Positions 34,083 to 43,854 of a stretch of DNA of 64,000 nucleotides are shown here, one piece after another. Positions within the stretch are counted from its first letter, which is position 1, and every line of letters starts with the position of its first letter. Source of the stretch: G963662675 sp963676845 (GTDB taxonomy: Bacteria > Bacteroidota > Bacteroidia > Bacteroidales > Prolixibacteraceae); NCBI GenBank assembly GCA_963676845.2, contig CAXXKK010000033.1:1-64000 (forward strand), written 5' to 3'. Below the pieces are notes generated by a model, which worked only from the letters and a program-made list of their open reading frames with translations, made no database searches and was not told where the DNA came from. The position numbers were made by a program, and so were the translations under genes.

Positions 34083-35855
34083 ATGAATATATTATCTAAG
34101 CTTAAAAATTACATGGCTGGAAGAAAAGCTCTTCTGCCTCTGTCTTTATTGTTATCAGCAATTAGTGCCTTGGCAGGGATGGCTCCATACATTCTGGTTT
34201 GGTTTATTGCTCGTGAGTTTATTACTGCTGGGGGAGTTGCCTCAAGTTCTATAATTCAACGCTATGCGTTTTGGGCGGCCGGGTTAGCCATAGCAAGCAT
34301 TTTAATTTATTTTCTTGCTTTATCATCATCTCACCTTGCTGCTTTTCGGGTAGAAACGAATATGCGTAGGCATGCTATGAAAAAAATCGTGCAAATGCCA
34401 TTGGGTTTTTTCGATAATAATGCAAGTGGTCGTATTCGTAAAATCATTGACGATAACTCCAGCATCACTCACAGTTTTTTAGCTCACCAGCTTCCCGATT
34501 TTTCGGCAACTATTGTGATGCCAATAACAGTTGCTGTAATGATGTTTGTTTTCGACTGGAGGCTTGGACTGGCTTGCCTTGTCCCGGTAATTCTTTCTAT
34601 GTCTATTATGGGATTTATGATGGGGGGCAAAGGTCAGGTATTTATGAGGATGTATATGAATTCGCTTGAAGAGATGAATACGGAAGCTGTTGAATATGTA
34701 CGGGGGATTCCGGTAGTAAAGGTGTTTCAACAAACTGTATTTTCTTTTAAAAATTTTCATAACAGTATTGTCCGATACAAAGAGATGGTAATTGAATATA
34801 CCCGGATGTGGAAAATACCGATGTCGGCATATACTGTTATTATTAATGGTTTTTCTTTCTTCTTGGTTCCTGTTGCTATTTTACTTATCAATAATACAGG
34901 TAATTATGCTACGATTGTCCTGAACATGTTTCTCTATGTTTTGATTACCCCTGTTTTTTCACAAAGTATTATGAAGAGTATGTACATGACACAGGCTTTT
35001 GGGCAGGCAAAAGAAGCGATAGAACGTTTAGAATCACTTACAGCTGAAAGTCAGTTGCCAGTTCCTGCAAATCCCAAATTGATTGGCAGTAACGGTATTT
35101 ATTTTAAGAATGTTTCTTTTAGCTATCCAGGCGCAGATAAAAAAGCAGTTAACAATGTGAACTTTTCTATTCCAGAAGGAAAAACAGTTGCTTTGGTTGG
35201 TGCTTCCGGGGGTGGAAAAACAACGATAGCCCGTCTTGTTCCGCGTTTTTGGGATGTTAGCGAAGGCTCAGTAAATATTGGTGGTGTAAATGTTAAAGAT
35301 ATTGCGACTAAAGAACTGATGAACCATATTTCTTTTGTCTTTCAAAATACTCGTTTGTTTAAAACAACACTTCTTGAGAATATAAAATACGGTAACCCCG
35401 GTGCAAGTTTAGACGAAATTGAAAGGGCTGTTGATTTGGCGCAATGCCGCGAAATTATTGACCGTCTTCCCAAAGGGCTTAATACGAAAATCGGGACAGA
35501 GGGAACTTATCTTTCGGGTGGTGAACAACAGCGAATAGCCTTGGCTCGGGCTTTTGTGAAAAATGCCCCCATCGTTGTTCTTGATGAAGCTACTGCATTT
35601 ACTGACCCAGAAAACGAACACCTGATACAACAGGCGCTGAAAAAACTTACTGAAGGGAAAACAGTGTTGATGATAGCTCATCGTCTTACTAGTGTAATGG
35701 ATGCAGATAATATCCTTGTTGTCAAAGAGGGGAAAATTGTTGAACAGGGAACACACGAAGAATTAGTTAACAAACAAGGAATGTACACAAATATGTGGGA
35801 TGAATATCAAAAATCAGTCCAATGGACGATTGGAAAGGAGTTTAATTATGCTTAA
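34083..35855 (+). CDS. ABC transporter, fused permease-ATPase, first subunit
   Basis: A 590-residue type IV (exporter-fold) ABC half-transporter. Six membrane helices fill residues 1-320. The ATPase has Walker A GASGGGKTT (about 373), Q-loop VFQNTRLF, signature YLSGGEQQRIALARA, Walker B VVLDEATAFTDPENE and switch MIAHRLTS. The DEATAFTDPENE form is reminiscent of YbtP/IrtA-type exporters that in fact import siderophores, a similarity noted from memory. It overlaps the second ABC gene by 8 bases, which indicates a heterodimer. Confidence 0.9.
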   Translation: MNILSKLKNYMAGRKALLPLSLLLSAISALAGMAPYILVWFIAREFITAGGVASSSIIQRYAFWAAGLAIASILIYFLALSSSHLAAFRVETNMRRHAMKKIVQMPLGFFDNNASGRIRKIIDDNSSITHSFLAHQLPDFSATIVMPITVAVMMFVFDWRLGLACLVPVILSMSIMGFMMGGKGQVFMRMYMNSLEEMNTEAVEYVRGIPVVKVFQQTVFSFKNFHNSIVRYKEMVIEYTRMWKIPMSAYTVIINGFSFFLVPVAILLINNTGNYATIVLNMFLYVLITPVFSQSIMKSMYMTQAFGQAKEAIERLESLTAESQLPVPANPKLIGSNGIYFKNVSFSYPGADKKAVNNVNFSIPEGKTVALVGASGGGKTTIARLVPRFWDVSEGSVNIGGVNVKDIATKELMNHISFVFQNTRLFKTTLLENIKYGNPGASLDEIERAVDLAQCREIIDRLPKGLNTKIGTEGTYLSGGEQQRIALARAFVKNAPIVVLDEATAFTDPENEHLIQQALKKLTEGKTVLMIAHRLTSVMDADNILVVKEGKIVEQGTHEELVNKQGMYTNMWDEYQKSVQWTIGKEFNYA

Positions 35856-37611
35856 CCGTATACAACAGAAACTAGCATTGTCAGAAAAAGGTGCTAAAGA
35901 TTTCATAAAAGGAACTTTATGCACCTCATTACTTGATATTTCATTGATGTTGCCGGCAGTATTCATGTTTTTCTTTTTAAATGAATACTTGAATAAGGTT
36001 CTTGATCCTACTTCGTCTATTCAACATACTTTGTGGTACTATGTTTTACTTGGCTTGGGTTTTATGCTCATCATGTTTGGGATAGCTGTTATTCAATACA
36101 AGAACACTTTTGTACTGATTTATGATGAAAGTGCAAACCGTCGGATTTCATTGGCGGAGAAACTTCGAAAATTACCACTGGCTTTTTTTGGTGAGAAGAA
36201 CCTTTCCGACCTAACTTCTACCATAATGAGTGACAATACCGATCTGGAACATACTTTTTCGCACGCAGTCCCTCAGTTGTTTGCTTCTGTAATAAGCATC
36301 ATATTAATTGCTATAGGATTATTCTTTTATAATTGGCAGTTATCCCTGGCTCTGTTCTGGGTAGTGCCTGTTGCCGCTGCTATATTGTTTTTATCTAAGA
36401 AACGGATCAATAAGGAAAATAAAATTGGCTATCAAAATAAACGTAATGTAAGCGAAAAAATACAGGAAGGCCTGGATACGGTTCAGGAGATCAAGGCTTA
36501 TAATCAGGAAGAGGCATATGTTAGGGAACTAAACACAATAATTGATGTATATGAAAAGCAATTGATAAGCGGAGAGTTGCTCACAGGGGTATTTGTTAAT
36601 TCTGCTCAAAGTTTCTTAAAACTTGGATTAGCTGGAGTGATCATTGTGGGTGCAGGAATGGTTGCGGCAGGAACTACAAGCTTGTTTGTATACTTCATTT
36701 TCCTCATGGTGTCGGCAAGTATTTACAATCCGGTAAATGAGGTATTCAATAATCTTGCGGCTTTGTTATATCTCAATGTGCGTATCAGCCGAATGAATGA
36801 AATTCAGGCGATGCCCATGCAACAGGGTGAAACTGATTTTGAACCTTCAAATTATGATATTGAATTCAGGAATGTTGATTTTGCTTACGAAGAAGGGAAA
36901 CAGGTTTTGCAGAATGTATCGTTTACGGCCAAACAAGGCAAAATTACAGCTCTGGTTGGTCCTTCCGGAGGTGGAAAAAGTACTTCGGCCAAGCTTGCGG
37001 CTCGTTTTTGGGACATTAATGCAGGCTCCATCACTTTAGGAAATCAGGATATCAGCAAAATTGAACCGGAAACACTCTTGAAAAATTACTCCATCGTTTT
37101 TCAGGATGTTGTATTGTTTAATACTTCAATAAAAGACAATATTCGTATTGGTAGGCGGGATGCCACCGACAGGGAAGTAATACGTGTCGCAAAATTGGCA
37201 CAGTGCGATGAATTCATCCGCAAGATGCCAGATGGTTACAATACCATTATCGGAGAAAACGGGGAAACTCTTTCTGGTGGAGAGCGTCAGCGTATTTCTA
37301 TTGCCCGGGCTTTATTAAAAGATGCTCCTATTGTTCTGTTGGATGAGGCGACTGCTTCTCTGGATGTTGAAAATGAAACGAAAATTCAGGCTGGGATTTC
37401 AGAATTGATAAAAAACAAAACTGTTCTCATAATAGCCCACCGGATGCGCACTGTTGCTAACGCCGACAAGATTGTGGTGCTTGAGAACGGACAGGTGGTC
37501 GAAAACGGATCACCTACAGTTCTTAAGTTGAGGGATGGCATTTTTTCAAAAATGGTTAAAAGGCAAATGCAATCATTCGATACTTCAAAATCGGTTATTC
37601 AAAACATTTAA
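35848..37611 (+). CDS. ABC transporter, fused permease-ATPase, second subunit
   Basis: About 587 residues from the ATG at 35848, which overlaps the previous gene by 8 bases and has an AAGGAG sequence 8 bases upstream, rare for this phylum. An ATG at 35800 in the same frame is less likely. Residues 20-300 hold six helices; the ATPase has Walker A GPSGGGKSTS, signature TLSGGERQRISIARA, Walker B IVLLDEATASLD and switch IIAHRMRT. Both nucleotide sites of the heterodimer appear intact. Direction of transport and substrate are not told by sequence. Confidence 0.9.
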   Translation: MLNRIQQKLALSEKGAKDFIKGTLCTSLLDISLMLPAVFMFFFLNEYLNKVLDPTSSIQHTLWYYVLLGLGFMLIMFGIAVIQYKNTFVLIYDESANRRISLAEKLRKLPLAFFGEKNLSDLTSTIMSDNTDLEHTFSHAVPQLFASVISIILIAIGLFFYNWQLSLALFWVVPVAAAILFLSKKRINKENKIGYQNKRNVSEKIQEGLDTVQEIKAYNQEEAYVRELNTIIDVYEKQLISGELLTGVFVNSAQSFLKLGLAGVIIVGAGMVAAGTTSLFVYFIFLMVSASIYNPVNEVFNNLAALLYLNVRISRMNEIQAMPMQQGETDFEPSNYDIEFRNVDFAYEEGKQVLQNVSFTAKQGKITALVGPSGGGKSTSAKLAARFWDINAGSITLGNQDISKIEPETLLKNYSIVFQDVVLFNTSIKDNIRIGRRDATDREVIRVAKLAQCDEFIRKMPDGYNTIIGENGETLSGGERQRISIARALLKDAPIVLLDEATASLDVENETKIQAGISELIKNKTVLIIAHRMRTVANADKIVVLENGQVVENGSPTVLKLRDGIFSKMVKRQMQSFDTSKSVIQNI

Positions 37612-37633
37612 CTAAGTACGAAAAACAACTAAA

Positions 37634-40012
37634 ATGAAAATTACAAAAATCAATATATTCTTTAGGAAAATTGCAGAGTTTCAAATAAGGTACAGGTGGC
37701 CTTTAATCGTTTTTGCTTTGTTGTTTACAGCATTCGGATTAATAGGCCTTCAGAAAATGGAAATTGCCAATGCTCGCGATGACTGGTTTGATGACAAAGA
37801 GACCATTGAAATTGCTACTGAAGAGTTTGAGGATCAGTTTGGTAATAATGACAATATCAGTGTTCTTATTGAGGCTAAAGACGTTTTTGATCCGGAAGTT
37901 CTTTCTATGATGAAAGATCTTGGACAGGAATTGATCGATAGTGTGCCTTATGCAAATGAGATAACTTCGTTGGTCGAAACGGAGATATCTGTAGGGACAG
38001 AAGAGGGTATTGAAGTTATTAATCCTTTTGAAGATGGAATTTCTGATGATCCTCAAAGGTTGGATGAAATACGCCAGTTGGTACTTTCGAGAAAAGCACT
38101 AAAAGGGAAATTGGTTTCTGAGGATTGTACTGAAACATGGCTTACATTGTCTTTGTTGGAATACCCAGAACAAGAGGAATGGGAAAAGGTGACCAACATT
38201 GATCCTATGTTTCAGTCGGGAGAAGTGGCTATTCGTGTAGTTACAAATCCCAAATGGAATAGTGAAAAATATACTCTGAAAGCAGTAGGGATGCCATATA
38301 CCGAAACTGAAGAGAGGGATTTCTTCGGTTCGGAAATGATGAAGCGGTTTTTGATGGCCTTTATTGCGATGGTAATACTGCTTACTTTATTTATACGTTC
38401 CCTTCGTGGTGTTTTGGTTCCTTCAATAACCACCGTTCTTGGTATTATTGTTGTTTTTGGTGCTATGGGCTGGTTGGGTATTGGTATTGATCAGAATATG
38501 ATGATGCTGCCTATGATTTTGGGAATGGCATTGTCTGTTGGTTATTCAATTCACTTGATCAATGCATTTAAGCGCATTTTTAGAAAAACAGGTAAACGAA
38601 AAGAAGCGGTAATCGAAGCTGTTGAAGAAACCGGCTGGCCAATCTTTTTTACCGCTGTAACCACTATTGGCTCTGTATTGTCGTTTATTACTGCCGGAAT
38701 AATGACAATAACCTGGGTCGGATATTCCTGTGCTGCTTTTGTACTTGTTGATTACCTGTTTGTCATTGTTTTAATACCGATATTAATGAGTTTTGGTAAG
38801 GACAGAGAAATTGTCAATGAAGAAAAAGGCAAAACCCCTTTGTTTGAAAAATGGATGGAGAATCTTGGGCAGTTTGTATTGAAAAATAAGAAAACTGTTT
38901 TAATTGTATTTGGGATTTGTGTTGTAATTATTGCCCCGGGGATTAGGAACATGACTGTTAATATGGATATGTTTCGTTTTATGGGAACAAAGGTTCCTTA
39001 CATAAATCGGGTATATGAAGTAACTCAATCGCAATTGGGATCTTATCTTACCTATAATATTACCGTGAAATTTGATGAACCCGATGCCATAAAAGATCCG
39101 GAAGTGCTAAAAAAATTCGATGCAATGCTGGATACTGTTGCTTCTTTCGAACTGACTAAAACGAACAAAGACGCAGCTTCTATTTTTTCTATTACCGATA
39201 TTGTTAAGGAGATGAATCAGACTCTGCATAGCGACAGTGCCGAATATCACGTTATTCCGGACAATAGAGATATGATTGCACAGGTATTGTTGCTTTACGA
39301 AATGTCGGGTGGTACAAAAACTTTTAACTGGATTGACGAAGATTATTCCATGTTAAGGGCACAGATACAGGTTGAAAAATTTGACGCGAATGAGATAATC
39401 CGGGAACTGGATATAGTTAAAAGAATAGGTAATGAAAGCTTTGAAGGAGCAGAAGTAAACTATGTGGGTAGTGCCGTTCAGTTTGCTGAATTGAATAATA
39501 AAATAGTTATTGGGGAGCTTAAATCGGTTATTTGGGCATTGATAATCATAGGCGTTTTGCTGGTAATTGTTTTCAGCAGTGTAAAAACAGGCCTTATAGG
39601 GATGATCCCCAATTTTATGCCGATTGTTGTTATTGGTGGTTACATGGGGCATTTTAATTCCCCACTCGATATGATGACCATGACTATCATGCCTATGTTA
39701 CTGGGTATTGCTGTTGATGATACCATCCATTTCATTAATCAGATTAAGTTTGAATTTGAAAAATGTGGAAATTACAATCAGGCAATAATAAAATCTTTTC
39801 ATACTGTAGGTAAAAGTCTTGCTATGACAACCCTGATTTTATGTGTGAGTTTCCTGATGTTTACATTCTCACCTGTTGCCAATATGGTACGTATTGGATA
39901 CCTCGCACCTGTAGGTTTGCTGGCAGCCTTACTTGCTGATTATTTTGTTACTCCGGCATTAATAATCTTGACCAAACCTTTTGGCAAAGAAATTCAAACA
40001 AAGAATAGCTAA
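37634..40012 (+). CDS. MMPL/RND-type lipid or hydrophobe transporter
   Basis: A 792-residue RND-superfamily protein of the compact HAE3/MMPL type. Helix 1 is near residues 20-38, then a periplasmic domain to about 235, helices 2-6 (FLMAFIAMVILLTLFI; GMALSVGYSIHLINAFKR), a second periplasmic domain (about 440-630) and helices 8-12 (MLLGIAVDDTIHFINQIKFE). The DD pair in GIAVDDTIHF fits the proton path of this family. With a LolA-like protein and a DUF1302-like barrel downstream, it probably moves a lipid or lipid-like compound to the outer membrane. It starts 22 bases after the ABC pair. Confidence 0.9.
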   Translation: MKITKINIFFRKIAEFQIRYRWPLIVFALLFTAFGLIGLQKMEIANARDDWFDDKETIEIATEEFEDQFGNNDNISVLIEAKDVFDPEVLSMMKDLGQELIDSVPYANEITSLVETEISVGTEEGIEVINPFEDGISDDPQRLDEIRQLVLSRKALKGKLVSEDCTETWLTLSLLEYPEQEEWEKVTNIDPMFQSGEVAIRVVTNPKWNSEKYTLKAVGMPYTETEERDFFGSEMMKRFLMAFIAMVILLTLFIRSLRGVLVPSITTVLGIIVVFGAMGWLGIGIDQNMMMLPMILGMALSVGYSIHLINAFKRIFRKTGKRKEAVIEAVEETGWPIFFTAVTTIGSVLSFITAGIMTITWVGYSCAAFVLVDYLFVIVLIPILMSFGKDREIVNEEKGKTPLFEKWMENLGQFVLKNKKTVLIVFGICVVIIAPGIRNMTVNMDMFRFMGTKVPYINRVYEVTQSQLGSYLTYNITVKFDEPDAIKDPEVLKKFDAMLDTVASFELTKTNKDAASIFSITDIVKEMNQTLHSDSAEYHVIPDNRDMIAQVLLLYEMSGGTKTFNWIDEDYSMLRAQIQVEKFDANEIIRELDIVKRIGNESFEGAEVNYVGSAVQFAELNNKIVIGELKSVIWALIIIGVLLVIVFSSVKTGLIGMIPNFMPIVVIGGYMGHFNSPLDMMTMTIMPMLLGIAVDDTIHFINQIKFEFEKCGNYNQAIIKSFHTVGKSLAMTTLILCVSFLMFTFSPVANMVRIGYLAPVGLLAALLADYFVTPALIILTKPFGKEIQTKNS

Positions 40013-40023
40013 ATAGGGAAAAC

Positions 40024-40689
40024 ATGAACGACCGGATTTATAAAGAAAGAAAATTTTGGGACTCATTTGCAAAAAAGTACGATAGAAATCGCGAGAAATC
40101 AGGTACGAATGAGGTATATGGAGACTTGTTCTATATGTTAAAAAAGGACATTGATGGCTCCGGGAGATTATTGGAAGCTGCCACCGGTACCGGGTTGATC
40201 TCTTTCCAATTAAGTAGTCTGGGGACAGAAATTATTGCAATTGATTTATCGCCTGAAATGCTGAAAATAGCAAAGAGAAAAGCCGATAAACAATCGATAA
40301 CAAACGTTGAATTCAGGGAAGGCGACATTTGTAACCTGGATTTCCCTGATAATTATTTTGATGCCGTAATTGCTTCCAATGTATTGCATTTATTATTTGA
40401 TCCAGGGAAGGCTCTACAAGAAATAAGACGTGTGACTAAACCAGAAGGGATAGTCATATTGCCAACTTATTGTCACGGCGAGAACTTGAAGAGTCATCTT
40501 TTTTCACGGATGATGAGCCTGATGGGTTTTAGGGCTCGTTCTCGCTGGTCTGTTGATTCGTTTCAAAAGTTTATTGAAGGGAACGGACTAAAAATAGAAA
40601 AGCACGAAACACTGAAAGGTCCAATCCCCATGGTATATCTTGTAGCAAAACAAGTGAATATTTCAAATAAAGAAATGAGCAGCATTTAA
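40024..40689 (+). CDS. Class I SAM-dependent methyltransferase
   Basis: A 221-residue methyltransferase of the UbiE/Methyltransf_11 type. The SAM site is seen in LLEAATGTGLISFQLSSLG (about residues 49-67), IAIDLSPEMLKIAKRKA, and VEFREGDICNLDFPDNYFDAVIASNVLHLL. It starts 11 bases after the MMPL gene and ends 33 bases before the LolA-like gene, so it is part of the same transcript. The substrate is unknown; quinone, lipid or tetrapyrrole ring methylation would all fit the fold. Confidence 0.88.
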   Translation: MNDRIYKERKFWDSFAKKYDRNREKSGTNEVYGDLFYMLKKDIDGSGRLLEAATGTGLISFQLSSLGTEIIAIDLSPEMLKIAKRKADKQSITNVEFREGDICNLDFPDNYFDAVIASNVLHLLFDPGKALQEIRRVTKPEGIVILPTYCHGENLKSHLFSRMMSLMGFRARSRWSVDSFQKFIEGNGLKIEKHETLKGPIPMVYLVAKQVNISNKEMSSI

Positions 40690-40722
40690 AAACAAAAATA
40701 TTAATACATAGAATCAGAAAAA

Positions 40723-41517
40723 ATGAAAACATTGAAACTGACTTTAACGCTAATTATTATTGCTCTTATACCGACGATAGTACAGGCACAAAGCCTTACC
40801 GGACGGGATATCATTCAAAAAGTAAAAGATCGTCCGGATGGAGATACTCGTTCGTCGGAAATGACCCTGACCCTGATCAATAAAAAAGGAAAGGAACGTG
40901 AACGTAAGGTTATTTCTTATTCCATAGATGTTGGGGTAAATAAGAAAGATCGCAAAACACTGATGTTTTTTCAGTATCCGGGAGATGTGAAAGGGACAGG
41001 TTTTCTTACCTGGGATTATGACGAAATTGGTAAAGATGATGACAAGTGGCTCTATTTGCCAGCCATGAAGAAAACACGACGAATTAGCGGATCATCAGCG
41101 AAGAAAGATTACTTTATGGGAACTGATTTTACCTACGATGATATGGGCAGCCGCAATGTGGATGAAGATGACCACAAATTGATTCGAGAAGAAACTCTAG
41201 ATAGCCACGAATGTTGGGTAGTCGAATCTATATCGAAAGACAGTCGTGATATTTATTCTAAAAAAACATCGTGGATACGAAAGGATTGTTTGATAGCCTT
41301 GAAAGTTGAATACTACGATAGGCAAGGGGAATTACACCGAGAACTTAATATGTCGGATATTACTCAGGTAGATGGTATATGGATAGCAAAAATGATGCAT
41401 ATGGTTAATGTGCAAACCAATACCCAGACCATTATTATGGTAGAAAACCCGGAATACAATGTGCCAATGGATGAAACTTCGTTTACTGTAGCAAATTTGG
41501 AAAGAGGCGAGATATAA
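40723..41517 (+). CDS. Outer-membrane lipoprotein-sorting (LolA-like) protein
   Basis: A 264-residue periplasmic protein with signal peptide (LTLTLIIIALIPTIVQAQS). The mature part reads as the half-open beta barrel of LolA/LolB-like carriers: SSEMTLTLINKKGKERERKV, LMFFQYPGDVKGTGFLTW, KWLYLPAMKKTRRISGSSAKKDYFMGTDFTYDD. These proteins accompany MMPL transporters and carry hydrophobic cargo across the periplasm. Its place between the MMPL/methyltransferase genes and the DUF1302-like barrel supports that role. Confidence 0.9.
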   Translation: MKTLKLTLTLIIIALIPTIVQAQSLTGRDIIQKVKDRPDGDTRSSEMTLTLINKKGKERERKVISYSIDVGVNKKDRKTLMFFQYPGDVKGTGFLTWDYDEIGKDDDKWLYLPAMKKTRRISGSSAKKDYFMGTDFTYDDMGSRNVDEDDHKLIREETLDSHECWVVESISKDSRDIYSKKTSWIRKDCLIALKVEYYDRQGELHRELNMSDITQVDGIWIAKMMHMVNVQTNTQTIIMVENPEYNVPMDETSFTVANLERGEI

Positions 41518-41687
41518 AACGTTATCCCGGAAGATAAGAGCTTACAGGTTACAAGCCCTGGACAACATTTCCTCCCTGGTAAAAAAAAAGAACTTTAAAC
41601 GAAATACGCCCAAAAGGAATGAGATTCAGTATAACAACAGAAACCCAAGGACATCTGGTCTTTGAAAAACAAAGAAAAAATTAAACA

Positions 41688-42926
41688 ATGAAAACAATGT
41701 TAAAAACGGTACTGATTCTTTTTCTTTTTGTCCCATTATTTCCATTTTCAGTTTACGCACAACAAGGTGAAATTGACTATAGGTTCAGCGGCTTTGCAGA
41801 TACTTATCATGCAGTTCGTAGCCAAAGCCCGTATGATTTTATGAGTTCCCGAAGTCGTTTGCGTACCGAACTAAATGTGAGTAAAGGGAACTCATATTTA
41901 TTTGTCTCCTTGAATTCGGTTTATAACGGAATTGATGAAGATCAGTCGAAAATTGAGCTTCGTGAGGCTTTCTTTGAATACACGGCAAGTAACTGGAATT
42001 TTAAAGTGGGGAAACAGATCGTAGTTTGGGGTGTGGCTGACGGATTACGAATTACTGATATTGTTGCGCCTATGGATTACAGTGAATTTCTTGCCCGTGA
42101 TTACGATGATATCCGGATCCCTGTCAATGCTTTTCAATTAAGGTACAATAAACCAAATTATAATGCAGAGCTTATATTTATCCCTATTCCTGAGTTTTTT
42201 ATTTTGCCCGTAGACGAAAATAATCCATGGTCGATTACCCAGTCTTTTGAAATGCCTTATGACGTGACTCTGAGAGATAAACCAGAAAAGACTTTAAAAA
42301 ACAGTGAAATAGGTGGGCGTTTCTCTTTTTATTTAAGTGGTATTGATTTTTCAATATCGGCATTGCATACCTGGAATAAAATGCCTGTGTTTAATTATGG
42401 GTACTCTCAGGATTCAGATACTCTTTTAATGGAAGCTCATTACGATCGTTTTGATATGCTGGGTTTGAATTTTTCCATGCCTGTCGGGCAGTTTGTAATG
42501 AGGGGAGAGCTAGCCGGATATTTTGATGAATTACAGGAGGTTTCTGAAGAAACGATGATAAATAAGAACTCTGTAAATTTATTATTAGGTGTTGATTGGT
42601 ATGCAGGTAACGATTGGACGGTAATGGCTCAATATTACTATAAAAAGATTGGTGGTTATGACGATACTATGAGCGTTGATAAAAATACTTCCTATTTTAC
42701 TTTTAGTGTGTCTAAAAAGGTGCTAAGGAGTACCTTGAATTTATCTTCCTATTTATACATGGATGCGATAAATAAAGCATATTTCGACCGAACATCTGCT
42801 GATTATTCTTTGAGTGATCAAATCCATATCATGGCTGGTTTCGATTGGTTTCATGGGGATCAGGGAAGCTTCTCATATTACCAAAATAATTCTGAGTATT
42901 GGTTAAAGTTGAAATATAGTTTTTAA
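41688..42926 (+). CDS. DUF1302-like outer-membrane beta-barrel protein
   Basis: A 412-residue outer-membrane protein: signal peptide ending near VYAQQ, then amphipathic strands to a C-terminal phenylalanine (EYWLKLKYSF). FFEYTASNWNFKVGKQIVVWGVADG followed by IVAPMDYSEFLARDYDDIRI is the mark of DUF1302-type barrels that travel with MMPL and LolA-like genes. The likely role is passage or assembly of the lipid cargo at the outer membrane. It ends the TetR-linked cluster; the spacer of 170 bases before it holds no clear promoter. Confidence 0.82.
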   Translation: MKTMLKTVLILFLFVPLFPFSVYAQQGEIDYRFSGFADTYHAVRSQSPYDFMSSRSRLRTELNVSKGNSYLFVSLNSVYNGIDEDQSKIELREAFFEYTASNWNFKVGKQIVVWGVADGLRITDIVAPMDYSEFLARDYDDIRIPVNAFQLRYNKPNYNAELIFIPIPEFFILPVDENNPWSITQSFEMPYDVTLRDKPEKTLKNSEIGGRFSFYLSGIDFSISALHTWNKMPVFNYGYSQDSDTLLMEAHYDRFDMLGLNFSMPVGQFVMRGELAGYFDELQEVSEETMINKNSVNLLLGVDWYAGNDWTVMAQYYYKKIGGYDDTMSVDKNTSYFTFSVSKKVLRSTLNLSSYLYMDAINKAYFDRTSADYSLSDQIHIMAGFDWFHGDQGSFSYYQNNSEYWLKLKYSF

Positions 42927-43100
42927 TTCTGTATAGTTGCTTCCTTAAACAGATACTAAGTTGCATGGAGGGAAATTAGCCTTTATGCCTGTTGATTGAC
43001 TTGAGGTTGATACGATTTATAGTTACCTGGTGGGGAAACGGGATGATGATGATTTCCCTTTTGGCTTATAAATCAATCCGTATCTAATATTTTACAAGAA

Positions 43101-43134
43101 GGGCTGTCCAAAAAGCAAAATGGACAGCCCTTTT
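43101..43134. terminator. Bidirectional terminator between the barrel gene and phnA
   Basis: GGGCTGTCCA (43101-43110) pairs perfectly with TGGACAGCCC (43121-43130), followed by TTTT. It ends the plus-strand cluster and, read backward, lies 20 bases after the phnA-like stop. Confidence 0.92.
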
Positions 43135-43153
43135 ATATATTTTTTGACATGGG

Positions 43154-43735
43154 TTAGTTTGATTTTTTTACAAACTTGGTTAAAATCACAATTTGTTGTC
43201 CGTTTACCCGGCCTTCAATATGTTCCGGATTATCTTCAACCAAAGAAATATTTCGAACAGGAGTTCCTCTTTTTGCAGTAAAACCAGCACCTTTCACATC
43301 AAGGTCTTTAATTAATACAACAGAGTCGCCAGCTTGAAGCACAGCACCATTACTGTCCATATGTTTTACTTTATCGCTGTCATCTTCGCCTTCTCCGGTT
43401 GCTTTTGCCCATTCCAATGTTTCTTCGTCCAGGTAAAGCATATCCAGTAAATCCTGTGGCCACCCTTCGGCTCTTAATCGAGTAAGCATGCGCCAGACCA
43501 TTACCTGAACAGCAGGTATTTGACTCCACATACTGTCGTTTAAACAGCGCCAGTGATTCACACCTACTTTTTCAGGATCTTCAATTTGTTCTACACATGT
43601 ATTGCAAAGAAATACGCAATTGTCTGGGGTTTCATCTGTTTTAGGTGGAACAAGGTATACTTGCAAGTCTGATTCATTTCCACATAATTCACATTTGGAA
43701 TCACTTCTTGTTTCTAAATCTTTGTTAATACTCAT
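43154..43735 (-). CDS. phnA: PhnA domain protein with zinc ribbon
   Basis: A 193-residue cytoplasmic protein. The N-terminal zinc ribbon is CELCGNESDL (about 16-25) and CVFLCNTCVEQ; the C-terminal PhnA/YjdM domain reads LQAGDSVVLIKDLDVKGAGF, then KRGTPVRNISLVEDNPEHIEGRVNGQQIVILTKFVKK. The family is conserved but its role is not phosphonoacetate hydrolysis in most species; it remains unclear. A TACTTTTG -7 element lies 36 bases before the start on this strand. Confidence 0.9.
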   Translation of the reverse strand: MSINKDLETRSDSKCELCGNESDLQVYLVPPKTDETPDNCVFLCNTCVEQIEDPEKVGVNHWRCLNDSMWSQIPAVQVMVWRMLTRLRAEGWPQDLLDMLYLDEETLEWAKATGEGEDDSDKVKHMDSNGAVLQAGDSVVLIKDLDVKGAGFTAKRGTPVRNISLVEDNPEHIEGRVNGQQIVILTKFVKKSN

Positions 43736-43770
43736 TTGGGGCGATTTTCTTTTTTATATTTTAAGCGCTG

Positions 43771-43778
43771 CAAAAGTA
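43771..43778 (-). promoter_or_regulatory. Promoter -7 element of the phnA-like gene
   Basis: On the minus strand TACTTTTG (43778 to 43771) matches TAnnTTTG and is followed by CAG. No convincing -33 element at the standard distance. Confidence 0.45.
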
Positions 43779-43854
43779 CTTTTTTTGAGGAGTATAGAAA
43801 ACTAGTTATCAACTTTTCATATAATGAACTGTTGTTTAAAATAAAACCAAAATC

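Noticed and set aside
34083..40689. A defence or antibiotic-synthesis system made of ABC, MMPL and methyltransferase genes
   Set aside because: No nuclease, NRPS, PKS or toxin-like gene is present, and the LolA-like and DUF1302-like genes point to envelope transport.
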